A stretch of 64,000 bases of DNA from Streptomyces sp. NBC_00237. GTDB taxonomy: Bacteria > Actinomycetota > Actinomycetes > Streptomycetales > Streptomycetaceae. Of this stretch, positions 1-8,352 are shown piece by piece. A program made the position numbers and the translations under genes. Numbering within the stretch: the stretch's first letter is position 1; every line of letters begins with the position of its first letter. Below the pieces are notes generated by a model. It ran no database searches, was not told the DNA's origin, and saw nothing but the letters and a program-made list of their open reading frames with translations. The DNA is taken from assembly GCF_026342435.1 (NCBI RefSeq), contig NZ_JAPEMT010000004.1:186001-250000 (forward strand), given 5' to 3'.

Positions 1-1063
1 GCTCGCCGGACTCGGCGCGTACGGCATCACGTTCCACGACGACGACCTGGTCCCGTTCGGGGCCTCGTCGGGCGAGCGCGAGCAGATCCTGGGCCGCTTC
101 CGGTCCGCGCTGGCGGAGACGGGCCTCAAGGTCCCGATGGTCACCACGAACCTCTTCAGCCACCCCGTCTTCAAGGACGGCGGCTTCACCTCGAACGACC
201 GCTCGGTGCGCCGCTTCGCCCTGGCGAAGGTGCTCCACAACATCGATCTCGCCGCCGAGTTCGGCGCCGAGACGTTCGTCATGTGGGGTGGCCGCGAGGG
301 TTCGGAGTACGACGGCTCCAAGGACCTCGCCGCCGCGCTCGACCGTTACCGCGAGGGCGTGGACACCGCCGCCGGGTACGTCAAGGACAAGGGCTACGGA
401 CTGCGGATCGCCCTGGAGCCGAAGCCGAACGAGCCGCGCGGCGACATCCTCCTGCCGACCGTGGGCCACGTCCTCGGGTTCATCGCGCAGCTGGAGCACG
501 GCGACATCGTGGGCCTCAACCCGGAGACCGGGCACGAGCAGATGGCCGGGCTGAACTTCACGCACGGCATCGCGCAGGCGCTGTGGGCGGGCAAGCTGTT
601 CCACATCGACCTCAACGGCCAGCGCGGCATCAAGTTCGACCAGGACCTCGTCTTCGGGCACGGCGACCTGACCAGCGCGTTCTTCACGGTCGACCTCCTG
701 GAGAACGGCTTCCCGGGCGGCGGCCCCCGCTACGAGGGTCCCCGGCACTTCGACTACAAGCCCTCCCGCACCGACGGGTACGACGGCGTGTGGGAGTCCG
801 CCCGCGCCAACATGGCCACCTACCTGCTCCTCAAGGAGCGCGCGGCGGCGTTCCGCGCCGACCCGGAGGTCCAGGAGGCGCTGCGCGCCTCGGGGGTGTA
901 CGAGCTGTCCGAACCGACGCTGGCGGCCGGGGAGTCGGCGGCGGACCTGCTCGCCGACGCGTCCGCGTTCCAGGGGTTCGACGCGGAGAAGACCGCCGCG
1001 CACTCCTTCGCGTTCGTACGCCTCAACCAGCTGGCGATCGAGCACCTGGTCGGCGGGCGCTGA
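1..1063 (+). CDS. xylA: Xylose isomerase, 5' end cut off by window
   Basis: Interconverts D-xylose and D-xylulose in the cytoplasm as the first step of the isomerase route. The reading frame is open from base 2, so the gene enters from the left; 353 residues are visible and about 35 N-terminal ones are missing compared with the roughly 388-residue streptomycete enzymes. The family's metal-binding landmarks are all present: EPKPNEPRGD, NPETGHEQM, HIDLNGQ, FDQDLVFG and HFDYKP. The stop is 3 bases before the xylulokinase start, so the two genes are co-transcribed. The promoter and any operator lie outside the window. Confidence 0.97.
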   Translation, partial: LAGLGAYGITFHDDDLVPFGASSGEREQILGRFRSALAETGLKVPMVTTNLFSHPVFKDGGFTSNDRSVRRFALAKVLHNIDLAAEFGAETFVMWGGREGSEYDGSKDLAAALDRYREGVDTAAGYVKDKGYGLRIALEPKPNEPRGDILLPTVGHVLGFIAQLEHGDIVGLNPETGHEQMAGLNFTHGIAQALWAGKLFHIDLNGQRGIKFDQDLVFGHGDLTSAFFTVDLLENGFPGGGPRYEGPRHFDYKPSRTDGYDGVWESARANMATYLLLKERAAAFRADPEVQEALRASGVYELSEPTLAAGESAADLLADASAFQGFDAEKTAAHSFAFVRLNQLAIEHLVGGR

Positions 1064-1066
1064 CCG

Positions 1067-2470
1067 ATGGCCGCTCTCGTCGCCGGAGTCGACAGCTCCA
1101 CCCAGTCCTGCAAGGTCGTGGTCCGGGACGCCGTGACCGGTGCGCCGGTGCGCTCGGGCTCGGCCCGCCATCCCGAAGGCACCGAGGTGCATCCCGACGC
1201 GTGGTGGGACGCGCTGCGGGCCGCGATCGCGGCGGCGGGCGGCATCGACGACGTCGTCGCCGTGTCGGTGGGCGGGCAGCAGCACGGCATGGTCTGTCTC
1301 GACGAGGACGGCGCGGTCGTCCGCCCGGCGCTGCTGTGGAACGACACGCGCTCGGCCGGTGCGGCGACGTCGCTCGTCCGTGAGGCGGGCGGCGGCGACG
1401 CCGCGGTCGGGGCTCGCTGGTGGGCCGAGGCGACCGGCACCCTGCCGGTCGCCTCGGTCACCTCGGCCAAACTGCGGTGGCTGGCCGACAACGAGCCCCG
1501 GAACGCCGCGCGGACGGCCGCCGTGTGCCTTCCGCACGACTGGCTCTCGTGGCGGCTCGCGGGGCACGGCCCCGGTTCGGGCGGACTGGACGCGCTGTGG
1601 ACGGACCGTTCGGACGCCTCCGGTACGGGCTACTGGTCGCCGTCGACGGGCGAGTACCTGCCCGAGGTCCTCGTGCGCACCCTCGGGCACCTTCCCGTCC
1701 TCCCCCGCGTCCTGGGCCCGCTCGAAGCAGGGAACCGCACGCCGGGCGGCGCCCTCCTGGGTCCCGGCGCCGGGGACAACGCGGCGGCCGGGCTGGGAGT
1801 CGGCGCCTCGGTGGGTGACGTCGTCGTCTCGATCGGCACCTCCGGCACCGTGTTCGCCGTCGCCGACCGGCCGACGGCGGACCCCTCCGGGCACGTGGCG
1901 GGCTTCGCGGACGCAACCGGCCACTACCTCCCGCTCGTCTGCACCCTCAACGCCTCGCGGGTCCTCGACGCGACGGCAGCCCTGCTCGACGTCTCGCTGG
2001 ACGGGCTCACCTCGCTGGCGCTCTCCGCGCCGACGGGGGCCGGGGGCCTCACCCTCGTGCCGTACTTCCAGGGGGAGCGCACCCCCAACCTGCCCGATGC
2101 CACCGGCTCGTTGCACGGCATGACGCTGCGGAACTTCACGCCCGCCCACCTGGCCCGCGCCGCCGTCGAGGGCATCGTGTGCTCCCTCGCGGACGGGCTC
2201 GCCGCGCTCACCGCGCGGGGCGTTCCGGCCGAACGGATCATCCTGGTCGGCGGCGGAGCGCGCTCGACCGCCGTGCAGGAGGCCGCCGCCTCGGTCTTCG
2301 GGCTCCCCGTGCTCGTCCCCGAACCGGGTGAGTACGTCGCCGAAGGCGCCGCACGCCAAGCCGCGGGCGTGTACCTCGGACACTTCCCCGCCTGGCGGCG
2401 CGCGGGCACCCGCACGGTGACCGCGCGTCCCGCTCCCGACGTCCTCGACCGCTACCGCGCCGCCCGCTGA
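1067..2470 (+). CDS. xylB: Xylulokinase
   Basis: Phosphorylates D-xylulose to xylulose 5-phosphate and feeds the pentose phosphate pathway. The 467-residue protein is an FGGY-family sugar kinase of ordinary length. It has the N-terminal phosphate-binding strand GVDSSTQSCK, the substrate-side motif LLWNDTRS, the mid-protein GTSGTV loop and the C-terminal nucleotide-binding GGGARS. It follows xylA by 3 bases, the usual streptomycete xylAB arrangement. The ATG is preceded closely by the xylA stop, so translation is probably coupled. The transcript runs into a 22-bp hairpin immediately downstream. Confidence 0.96.
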   Translation: MAALVAGVDSSTQSCKVVVRDAVTGAPVRSGSARHPEGTEVHPDAWWDALRAAIAAAGGIDDVVAVSVGGQQHGMVCLDEDGAVVRPALLWNDTRSAGAATSLVREAGGGDAAVGARWWAEATGTLPVASVTSAKLRWLADNEPRNAARTAAVCLPHDWLSWRLAGHGPGSGGLDALWTDRSDASGTGYWSPSTGEYLPEVLVRTLGHLPVLPRVLGPLEAGNRTPGGALLGPGAGDNAAAGLGVGASVGDVVVSIGTSGTVFAVADRPTADPSGHVAGFADATGHYLPLVCTLNASRVLDATAALLDVSLDGLTSLALSAPTGAGGLTLVPYFQGERTPNLPDATGSLHGMTLRNFTPAHLARAAVEGIVCSLADGLAALTARGVPAERIILVGGGARSTAVQEAAASVFGLPVLVPEPGEYVAEGAARQAAGVYLGHFPAWRRAGTRTVTARPAPDVLDRYRAAR

Positions 2471-2471
2471 C

Positions 2472-2518
2472 CGCTGGTGCTCCTGGCCCGCTGCCTCAGC
2501 GGGCCAGGAGCACCAGCG
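2472..2518. terminator. Bidirectional terminator hairpin between xylB and DUF1304 gene
   Basis: Two perfectly complementary 22-base arms (2472-2493 and 2497-2518) separated by 3 bases lie between convergent genes. The right arm also encodes the last seven codons and the stop of the minus-strand DUF1304 gene, so the hairpin is partly coding. There is no clear T-tract, which is common in actinomycetes. Confidence 0.8.
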
Positions 2519-2858
2519 CGAGTACCACGAGGGCGGGGACGGTCTGCACGAAGAGGATCTTGCGGGACGCCGTCGCGGCGCCGTACAGCCCGGCCACGGC
2601 GACGCAGGCCAGGAAGAAGACCCGTACCTGGAATCCGACCGGGTCGGAGGCGAAAGCACCCCAGAGGAGTCCGGCGGCCAGGAATCCGTTGTACAGACCC
2701 TGGTTGGCGGCCATCGCCTTGGTCGAGGCCGCGAACTCCACTGTCGTACCGAAAGCGGCCCGGGCCCGGGGGCCGGTCCACAGGAACATCTCCAGAACCA
2801 GGATGTAGACGTGCAGGAGAGCGAGCGCGACAACCGCAATTGCGGCGATAACAGACAT
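2496..2858 (-). CDS. DUF1304 family small membrane protein
   Basis: A 120-residue integral membrane protein of unknown function. Four hydrophobic segments are visible, at roughly residues 3-24, 48-68, 72-92 and 99-118. The N-terminal VYILVLEMFLW and the conserved FAAS(T)KAMAANQGLYNGFLA region are typical of DUF1304 proteins. It lies 50 bp downstream of the Tat-exported GH43 gene on the same strand and might be read through from it, but nothing ties it functionally to sugar metabolism. Its 3' end overlaps the terminator hairpin shared with xylB. The family assignment is from recall of its characteristic motifs; no role is proposed. Confidence 0.85.
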   Translation of the reverse strand: MSVIAAIAVVALALLHVYILVLEMFLWTGPRARAAFGTTVEFAASTKAMAANQGLYNGFLAAGLLWGAFASDPVGFQVRVFFLACVAVAGLYGAATASRKILFVQTVPALVVLALVLLAR

Positions 2859-2908
2859 ATCGGTGATGCTACGTCACACCGTGGCCCCCCGTGGAGATCG
2901 ACGGCTGG

Positions 2909-4531
2909 TCAGGGCGTGCTCAACTCGAAGCTTTCCACCCGCACTTCGCCGCCGAGGGCCCGGGTGGCGTGGTTGAAGACGGCGAAGCGGTAGCCCAGGA
3001 AGAACTCCCACGCGTTGTTCAGGGTGAACGCCGGGCCGAGCGGGGTGAAGGTGGTGCCGTCGGTGCTGTAGGAGAACGTCGCCCGGCGGCCAGGACCCGG
3101 GCTGATGTCGGCGGCGGCGCGCAGCCAGACGCGGCAGCCGGACGCCGGGAGGGCTGCGGCGGCCCGCTCGGCGCCGGTGCCGGTGGTGTTCCAGCGGGCG
3201 TCCATGGTCAGGCCGTCGAACATCACCAGTCTGCGGACGCCGTCCTGCCGCGTGACGCCGATCCAGGCGGAGGAGTCCCGCAGCATCGCCAGCCCGGCCC
3301 GGTCGCCGTCCGCCATCGTAGAGCAGTCGAGCACGACGGTCGCGGTGGAGGTGGGGCCCTGGATGCGGCGGGTGAGGGTGTTACGGGCGTTGTAGAGGTC
3401 GTCGGTGACGGTGGCGGTCCTGAGGGTGAGCCCGTTATTGACGGTGAACGCGGCGGTGTCGGGGTTGTGGTTCCACTCCCAGTACGGTGCCAGCGCCGTG
3501 CCCCCGAAGGTGTCGGCGCCGGTCAGCGGCGGGAGCGGGTGCGGGGTGACGGGGTAGGGGTACTCCCTGCCCCACTCGCCGTCCACGAGCTGGAGCTCGG
3601 GCCAGCCCTCGGCGTTCCAGGTGACCGGGGCCAGGGCGGGGACGCGGCCGCCGGGATAGGCGTCGATGAAGCCCATGTAGTACCAGTCGCCGTTCGGGGT
3701 GTCGACCAGCGCGCCCTGGTGCGGCACGCCGCCGCCGGGGATCGGGCGGGACAGGTCCCACAGCACCTCCCGCATCTCGTACGGGCCGAAGGGGCCCGAG
3801 GTGGACTTCCAGACGTACTGCCCGGCGGTGCCGTCGGCCGGGCGGGTGACGAAGATGTAGTAGTTCCCGTTGATCTTGTAGAAGCGGGAGCCCTCCATCA
3901 GGCCGAACTCGGCGGGCTTGGTGAGCACGTGCTCGTTCCTGACCTCGGTGCGCAGGTCCGGGGAGAGCTGCGCGACGCGGATCTCGTTGGCGCCGTGCGC
4001 CACGTACGGGGTGCCGTCGTCGTCGAAGAGCAGCCCCGCGTCGTAGTAAATGCTGCCGATCTCGGCGTGCCGGGTCCAGGGGCCCGCCGCGTCGGTGGCG
4101 CTGTACACGTACGACCGCTGGAAGCCGATCTGGCCCAGCCAGTAGAAGGTCTGGTCGCTGGGACGGTGGCGCATGGAGGACGCCCAGATGCCACCGACGT
4201 ACGCCCGTCCGCCGTTGAGGTCGTACGCGTCGCCGAAGTCGAGGACCGGCACCGAGTGGCCGATGAACTCCCAGCCGACCAGGTCGTAGGAGCGCAGGAC
4301 GGGCGCGCCAGGCGAGTAGTGCATGGTCGAGCCGGTGTAGTAGTACGCGTCGCCGACGCGGATGACTTCGAGGTCGGCGAAGTCCTGCCAGATCACCGGG
4401 TTGGCGAAATGCTCCTGCCGGGCCGACGCGGCAGCCGCCGCGCGCGTCACCGGCAGCGCGGCGCCCGCGACAAGGCCGGCGGTGGCCGCCATGACCCTCC
4501 GGCGGCTGTGGGGGTGTTGGAGCCAGGACAT
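2909..4531 (-). CDS. Exported GH43 glycosidase (arabinofuranosidase/xylosidase type) with C-terminal beta-sandwich
   Basis: Secreted glycoside hydrolase of 540 residues expected to remove arabinose or xylose from hemicellulose side chains or oligosaccharides. A twin-arginine signal (SRRRVMAATAGL) precedes an Ala-rich hydrophobic stretch and a cleavage region near residue 35. The five-bladed propeller domain spans about 40-340 and carries the GH43 residues: the base Asp in FADLEVIR, an Asp in YYDAGLLFDDDG, and the acid Glu in GLMEGSRFYK. The base motif reads FADLEV, where many relatives have FADPEV. Residues about 345-540 resemble the concanavalin-like C-terminal domain found on GH43 enzymes. 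The gene diverges from the LASTG-anchored enzyme, and an IclR-type operator (4573-4588) lies just upstream of its start. Confidence 0.9.
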   Translation of the reverse strand: MSWLQHPHSRRRVMAATAGLVAGAALPVTRAAAAASARQEHFANPVIWQDFADLEVIRVGDAYYYTGSTMHYSPGAPVLRSYDLVGWEFIGHSVPVLDFGDAYDLNGGRAYVGGIWASSMRHRPSDQTFYWLGQIGFQRSYVYSATDAAGPWTRHAEIGSIYYDAGLLFDDDGTPYVAHGANEIRVAQLSPDLRTEVRNEHVLTKPAEFGLMEGSRFYKINGNYYIFVTRPADGTAGQYVWKSTSGPFGPYEMREVLWDLSRPIPGGGVPHQGALVDTPNGDWYYMGFIDAYPGGRVPALAPVTWNAEGWPELQLVDGEWGREYPYPVTPHPLPPLTGADTFGGTALAPYWEWNHNPDTAAFTVNNGLTLRTATVTDDLYNARNTLTRRIQGPTSTATVVLDCSTMADGDRAGLAMLRDSSAWIGVTRQDGVRRLVMFDGLTMDARWNTTGTGAERAAAALPASGCRVWLRAAADISPGPGRRATFSYSTDGTTFTPLGPAFTLNNAWEFFLGYRFAVFNHATRALGGEVRVESFELSTP

Positions 4532-4572
4532 GCGAGATCAGCTTCCTCACGTGTGCGGAACGGAGAGCGGAT

Positions 4573-4588
4573 GTTCGATATTTCGTAC
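4573..4588. promoter_or_regulatory. Candidate IclR-regulator operator in GH43 / LASTG-enzyme divergent region
   Basis: GTTCGATATTTCGTAC matches 14 of 16 positions of the site in front of the aldehyde dehydrogenase gene (10219-10234). A further half-site GTCGAAC follows at 4601-4607. It lies 42 bp upstream of the GH43 start, where it could block that promoter. Inference: it is bound by the IclR protein encoded at 12745-13518. Confidence 0.6.
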
Positions 4589-4725
4589 ATGGTTCTGACT
4601 GTCGAACGGGAATATAGGAGGGGGCAGGTGGGGTGTCAACACCACTTGATCGGGGGGCAGTTGACGGATCGCCGACAGCGGCGGAGAGACGGTGCGATCA
4701 CGTCTCGAAAAAAAGTAATTGAGGA

Positions 4726-4802
4726 GGCAACCTTTCCGCTCCCAGCGGTCACTGAGGGGTGTACCGACGAGGGCGAGCCGTGGTCAGCGGCGCTACGCCC
4801 TC
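4726..4802 (+). promoter_or_regulatory. Possible ECF-sigma promoter and structured leader of the LASTG enzyme
   Basis: GGCAACC at 4726-4732 followed after 15 bases by GTC (4748-4750) looks like the -35/-10 pattern used by ECF sigma factors. Downstream, the would-be leader can fold: GAGGGCG (4769-4775) pairs with CGCCCTC (4796-4802), and a small CCGCT/AGCGG stem covers 4736-4748. The promoter call is inference from pattern only. Confidence 0.35.
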
Positions 4803-4830
4803 TTATCAACACCCGATCGGAGCCCCCCCC

Positions 4831-6615
4831 ATGTCACCAGACGACCCCATATCCGCCGAGCAGCCGATGCCCCGGGGCCGCACGCCCCGCCGTAGCCGGA
4901 CGCTCCGGCACACCGTCGTGGGGACGGTGGCGGTGCTCGCCGCCTCGGCCGGTGTCGGCGCCCTGGCGCCCAGCGCGGGCGCCGCGCAGCCCATCGGCAT
5001 CCGTGTCGATGCCGGTACCTCCTTGGGCACGGTGCCCAGCAGCGGTGTCGGCCTCAACACGGGCTTCGGCGACGAGAACATGGGGACCGCCAAGGTCACG
5101 TCGCTGATGAAGGCCGCTGGGGTCCGGCAGCTGCGCTACCCCGGCGGCTCCGGCGCGGACGAGTACCACTGGAAGACCCACAGCTACGGAGACGGCAGCG
5201 GCTGGATCCCCTCCAACACCACCTTCGACCGCTTCATGGCCACCGCGAAGAAGGTCGGCGCCCAGCCGATCCTGACCGCGAACTACGGCTCCGGCACCCC
5301 CCAGGAGGCCGCCGACTGGGTCAAGTACGCCAACATCGACAAGGGTTACGGCGTGAAGTACTGGGAGATCGGCAACGAGGTCTACGGCAACGGGCACTAC
5401 GGCAACGGCAAGGGCTGGGAGACCGACAAGCACGCCGACAAGAGCCCGAAGGAGTACGGGAAGAACCTGGTCGCCTACGCGAAGGCGATGAAGGCCGTGG
5501 ACCCGAAGGTGAAGATCGGAGCGGTGCTCACCACCCCCGGCTTCTGGCCGGACGCGGAGAAGGCCCCCGGTGACAGCGCCGACTGGAACAACACGGTGCT
5601 CTCCATCGCGGGCAAGTCGATCGACTTCGCCATCGTCCACTGGTATCCGGGCGGCACCACCACGGACGACCTGCTGAAGACCCCCACCCGGATCGCCGGG
5701 GTCACGTCCTCGCTGCGCTCGCTGATCACCAAGTACGCGGGCTCGCGCGCCGCTTCGGTGGAGATCGCGGTCACCGAGAACGGCGCCGTCGGGTCGCCCG
5801 CCCAGACCAGCCAGGCCGCGGCCCTGTTCGCGTCGGACACCTACATGACCTGGTTCGAGAAGGGCGCCACCCACGTGGACTGGTGGAACCTGCACAACGG
5901 CACGGACCAGGCACCCACCACCGTCCACGGCGAGACCGACTACCAGGACGGGGGTGTGCTCTCCGCCGGAACCTGCGTCGGGGGGAAGTGCGAACCGCCG
6001 CGCGACACGCCCTTCCCGACCTACTGGGGCATCCGCTCGCTGACCGCACTGGCGAAGCCCGGCGACACCATGGTCAAGTCGTCCTCGGGCAACGCGTCCG
6101 TCGCCGTGCACGCGGTGCGGAACAGCGCCGGGGGTCTGAACGTCATGCTGATCAACAAGGACCCGCAGAACGCGGCGCCGGTGTCGCTCTCGTACGCCGG
6201 ATTCACCCCGGCCGCAGGGGCGGTCACGACCGTTTCGCACGCCAAGGGAGACACCGCCCTGAAGACGGCGAAGCGGGGCACGGCGGCCGCCCAGACGCTG
6301 CCGCCGTACTCGATCACGACTCTTCAGCTGAAGCCCGCGTCGGGCACCGCCGGGGCTCACCAGCCGACGCCCGCCCCCACGCCGGCCGTCCCCGCACCGG
6401 TGGTCTCCGCCTCCGGCACGACCGGCACCCGTGCGCAGGGGGAGATCGGCGCACGCGTCGGCCAACCGGCCCCGCGCAGCACGTCCGGCGACCTGGCTTC
6501 CACCGGGGCGAGCAACACTGCCACGTACAGCGCCCTCGGTGGCCTGCTGATCATCGCTGTCGGTGGCGCACTGGTGCTTCGCGGACGTCGCCGCAGGGGT
6601 TCGCACGGGAAGTGA
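4831..6615 (+). CDS. Cell-wall-anchored (LASTG) clan GH-A glycosidase, arabinofuranosidase-like
   Basis: Predicted surface glycosidase of 594 residues. A long N-region (about 20 charged residues) and a hydrophobic segment form a signal peptide ending near residue 52 (SAGAAQP). The catalytic barrel follows, with the acid/base Glu in YWEIGNEVYG and a likely nucleophile in AVTENGAV, as in alpha-L-arabinofuranosidases and other clan GH-A enzymes; I cannot fix the GH family. After a Pro/Thr-rich linker comes a sortase signal: LASTG at residues 555-559, a hydrophobic span, and an RGRRRRG tail. LAxTG is the class E sortase motif in Streptomyces. The start is the ATG with GGAG 8 bases upstream; an in-frame start at 4759 is less likely. 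It ends at tandem repeats and a strong hairpin. Confidence 0.85.
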   Translation: MSPDDPISAEQPMPRGRTPRRSRTLRHTVVGTVAVLAASAGVGALAPSAGAAQPIGIRVDAGTSLGTVPSSGVGLNTGFGDENMGTAKVTSLMKAAGVRQLRYPGGSGADEYHWKTHSYGDGSGWIPSNTTFDRFMATAKKVGAQPILTANYGSGTPQEAADWVKYANIDKGYGVKYWEIGNEVYGNGHYGNGKGWETDKHADKSPKEYGKNLVAYAKAMKAVDPKVKIGAVLTTPGFWPDAEKAPGDSADWNNTVLSIAGKSIDFAIVHWYPGGTTTDDLLKTPTRIAGVTSSLRSLITKYAGSRAASVEIAVTENGAVGSPAQTSQAAALFASDTYMTWFEKGATHVDWWNLHNGTDQAPTTVHGETDYQDGGVLSAGTCVGGKCEPPRDTPFPTYWGIRSLTALAKPGDTMVKSSSGNASVAVHAVRNSAGGLNVMLINKDPQNAAPVSLSYAGFTPAAGAVTTVSHAKGDTALKTAKRGTAAAQTLPPYSITTLQLKPASGTAGAHQPTPAPTPAVPAPVVSASGTTGTRAQGEIGARVGQPAPRSTSGDLASTGASNTATYSALGGLLIIAVGGALVLRGRRRRGSHGK

Positions 6616-6682
6616 GACCGCGTGAGTGAGACCGCGCGAGTGAACGCGAGTGAAACCGCGTGAGTGAGACCGCGTGAGTGAC
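6613..6682 (+). repeat. Short tandem repeat, unit GTGAGTGAGACCGC
   Basis: About five imperfect copies of a 14-bp unit begin at the stop codon of the LASTG enzyme and run to the terminator hairpin. One internal copy is degenerate (GCGAGTGAACGCGAGTGAAA). Several copies contain TGA stops in other frames. No function is visible. Confidence 0.75.
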
Positions 6683-6683
6683 T

Positions 6684-6733
6684 GACGGCCCGGCAGCAAC
6701 GCCACCCGCCCGGTGGCGTGTTGCCGGGCCGTC
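6684..6733 (+). terminator. Terminator hairpin after the LASTG enzyme gene
   Basis: Arms 6684-6706 and 6712-6733 (outer GACGGCCCGGC with GCCGGGCCGTC, inner GCCACC with GGTGGC) pair almost perfectly with one bulge around a 5-base loop. It is followed by a second dyad at 6742-6777. Confidence 0.75.
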
Positions 6734-6741
6734 GGCCTCCG

Positions 6742-6777
6742 GGCACGGTGTGTTGTCCGCGGACAACACACCGTGCC
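6742..6777. promoter_or_regulatory. 36-bp perfect palindrome upstream of abfA (operator or second terminator)
   Basis: The two 18-base halves (6742-6759 and 6760-6777) are exact reverse complements with no spacer, centred on CCGCGG; the core reads TTGTCCGCGGACAA. It lies 41 bp upstream of the GH51 start. As an operator it would suit a GntR- or TetR-type dimer. As RNA it would form a loop-poor hairpin followed by CTTTCCCC, so a terminator is also possible. Confidence 0.6.
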
Positions 6778-6818
6778 TTTCCCCTCGTTGCCGCACAGCC
6801 CACTCGGAAGGCACTTCC

Positions 6819-8333
6819 ATGGCGCATCCCGCCCGCTTCACCCTCGACCCCGCTTTCACCGTCGGCACCGTCGACCCCCGCCTCTTCGGCTCCTTCGTCG
6901 AACACCTCGGCCGCTGCGTCTACACCGGCATCTACGAACCAGGCCACCCCACCGCTGACGAGGCCGGACTCCGTGCGGACGTCCTCGCACTCGTCCGCGA
7001 GCTCGGCGCCACCACCATCCGCTATCCCGGCGGCAACTTCGTCTCCGGTTACCGGTGGGAGGACGGCACAGGCCCCGTCGACGAACGCCCCCGGCGTCTC
7101 GACCTCGCCTGGCGCTCCACCGAGACCAACCGCTTCGGGCTCAGCGCGTACATGGACTTCCTCCGCAAGGTCGGCCCGCAGGCCGAACCCATGATGGCCG
7201 TCAACCTTGGCACCCGAGGGGTCGCCGAAGCCCTCGAACTCCAGGAGTACGCCAATCACCCCGCCGGAACGGAACTCTCCGACCGCCGCATCGCCCACGG
7301 CGACGAACAGCCCTTCGGCATCCGCCTGTGGTGCCTCGGCAACGAGATGGACGGCCCCTGGCAGACCGGCCACAAGACCGCCGAGGAGTACGGCCGCCTC
7401 GCCGCCGAAACGGCCCGCGCCATGCGGCAGATCGACCCCGCCGTCGAACTGGTGGCCTGCGGGAGTTCAAGTCGCGCCATGGACACCTTCGCCGCCTGGG
7501 AGGCGACCGTCCTCAGCGAGACGTACGACCTCGTCGACCACGTCTCCCTGCACGCCTACTACGAGGAGGTCGACGGCGACCGGGACTCCTTCCTCGCCTC
7601 GGCCGTCGACATGGAGACGTTCATCGAGGCCGTCGTCGCCACCTGCGACCACATCGGCGCCCGGCTGAAGTCGTCGAAGAAGATCACCCTCTCCTTCGAC
7701 GAGTGGAACATCTGGTACCAGCGCCGCTCCACCGAGGAGACCGCCGTCGCCCCCCTCGACTGGCCCGAGGCCCCTCGTCTGCTCGAAGACAGCTACTCCG
7801 TCACCGACGCCGTCGTCCTCGGGTCGCTCCTCATCGCACTGTTCCGGCACGCCGACCGGGTGGCCGTCGCCTGCCTCGCCCAACTGGTCAACGTCATCGC
7901 CCCGATCATGACCGAGCCCGGCGGCCCCGCCTGGCGGCAGACCACCTTCTTCCCCTTCGCCCAGGCCGCCCGCCACGGGCGCGGGCAGGTCCTCGACGTA
8001 CGGCCCGCCTCGCCCACGTACGCGACGAAGAGCTACGGCGAGGTGCCGCTGCTGCACGCGACGGCGGTACGCGGCGAGGACGGGACGGTGACCGTCTTCG
8101 CCGTGAACCGCAGCCAGACCGAGCCCCTGCCGCTGGACGTCGCGCTGTACGCCATGGAGTTGAGCGAGGTCGTCGAACACAGCGCCCTCGCCGACGAGGA
8201 CCCCGACGCACGCAACACCCTCGCCGACCCCGAACGCGTCGGCCCGCACCCCGTCACCGGCACCCGCCTCGTGGACGGCGTGCTGAGCGCGGTGCTGGAA
8301 CCGCTGTCCTGGAACGTGATCCGACTGGCCTGA
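6819..8333 (+). CDS. abfA: Intracellular GH51 alpha-L-arabinofuranosidase
   Basis: Hydrolyses terminal alpha-L-arabinofuranosyl residues from arabino-oligosaccharides in the cytoplasm. The 504-residue protein has no signal peptide and normal GH51 length. N-terminal family signatures are FGSFVEHLGRCVYTGIYEP and TIRYPGGNFVSGYRWEDG; the acid/base Glu is in WCLGNEMDGPWQ and the nucleophile Glu in LSFDEWNIWYQ. A beta-sandwich domain occupies the last 130 residues or so. The chosen ATG has GGAAG 8 bases upstream. It sits behind the LASTG-anchored enzyme but is separated by a terminator and the 36-bp palindrome, so it is probably transcribed separately. It converges on the proline-rich protein gene. 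Confidence 0.95.
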   Translation: MAHPARFTLDPAFTVGTVDPRLFGSFVEHLGRCVYTGIYEPGHPTADEAGLRADVLALVRELGATTIRYPGGNFVSGYRWEDGTGPVDERPRRLDLAWRSTETNRFGLSAYMDFLRKVGPQAEPMMAVNLGTRGVAEALELQEYANHPAGTELSDRRIAHGDEQPFGIRLWCLGNEMDGPWQTGHKTAEEYGRLAAETARAMRQIDPAVELVACGSSSRAMDTFAAWEATVLSETYDLVDHVSLHAYYEEVDGDRDSFLASAVDMETFIEAVVATCDHIGARLKSSKKITLSFDEWNIWYQRRSTEETAVAPLDWPEAPRLLEDSYSVTDAVVLGSLLIALFRHADRVAVACLAQLVNVIAPIMTEPGGPAWRQTTFFPFAQAARHGRGQVLDVRPASPTYATKSYGEVPLLHATAVRGEDGTVTVFAVNRSQTEPLPLDVALYAMELSEVVEHSALADEDPDARNTLADPERVGPHPVTGTRLVDGVLSAVLEPLSWNVIRLA

Positions 8334-8352
8334 GCCGAGGGCTTCCGGTACG

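Noticed and set aside
2891..5107. Long plus-strand open frame of 738 codons
   Set aside because: Antisense to the GH43 gene. Its product is low-complexity Gly/Val/Arg-rich with no family motifs; long opposite frames are normal in DNA with very high third-position GC.
6613..6682. Mobile element end or attachment site
   Set aside because: The repeat is simple and tandem; no integrase, transposase or target duplication is seen nearby.
4834..6771. Long minus-strand open frame (645 codons) opposite the LASTG enzyme
   Set aside because: It is a shadow of the plus-strand coding sequence and crosses the terminator hairpin and the tandem repeats.
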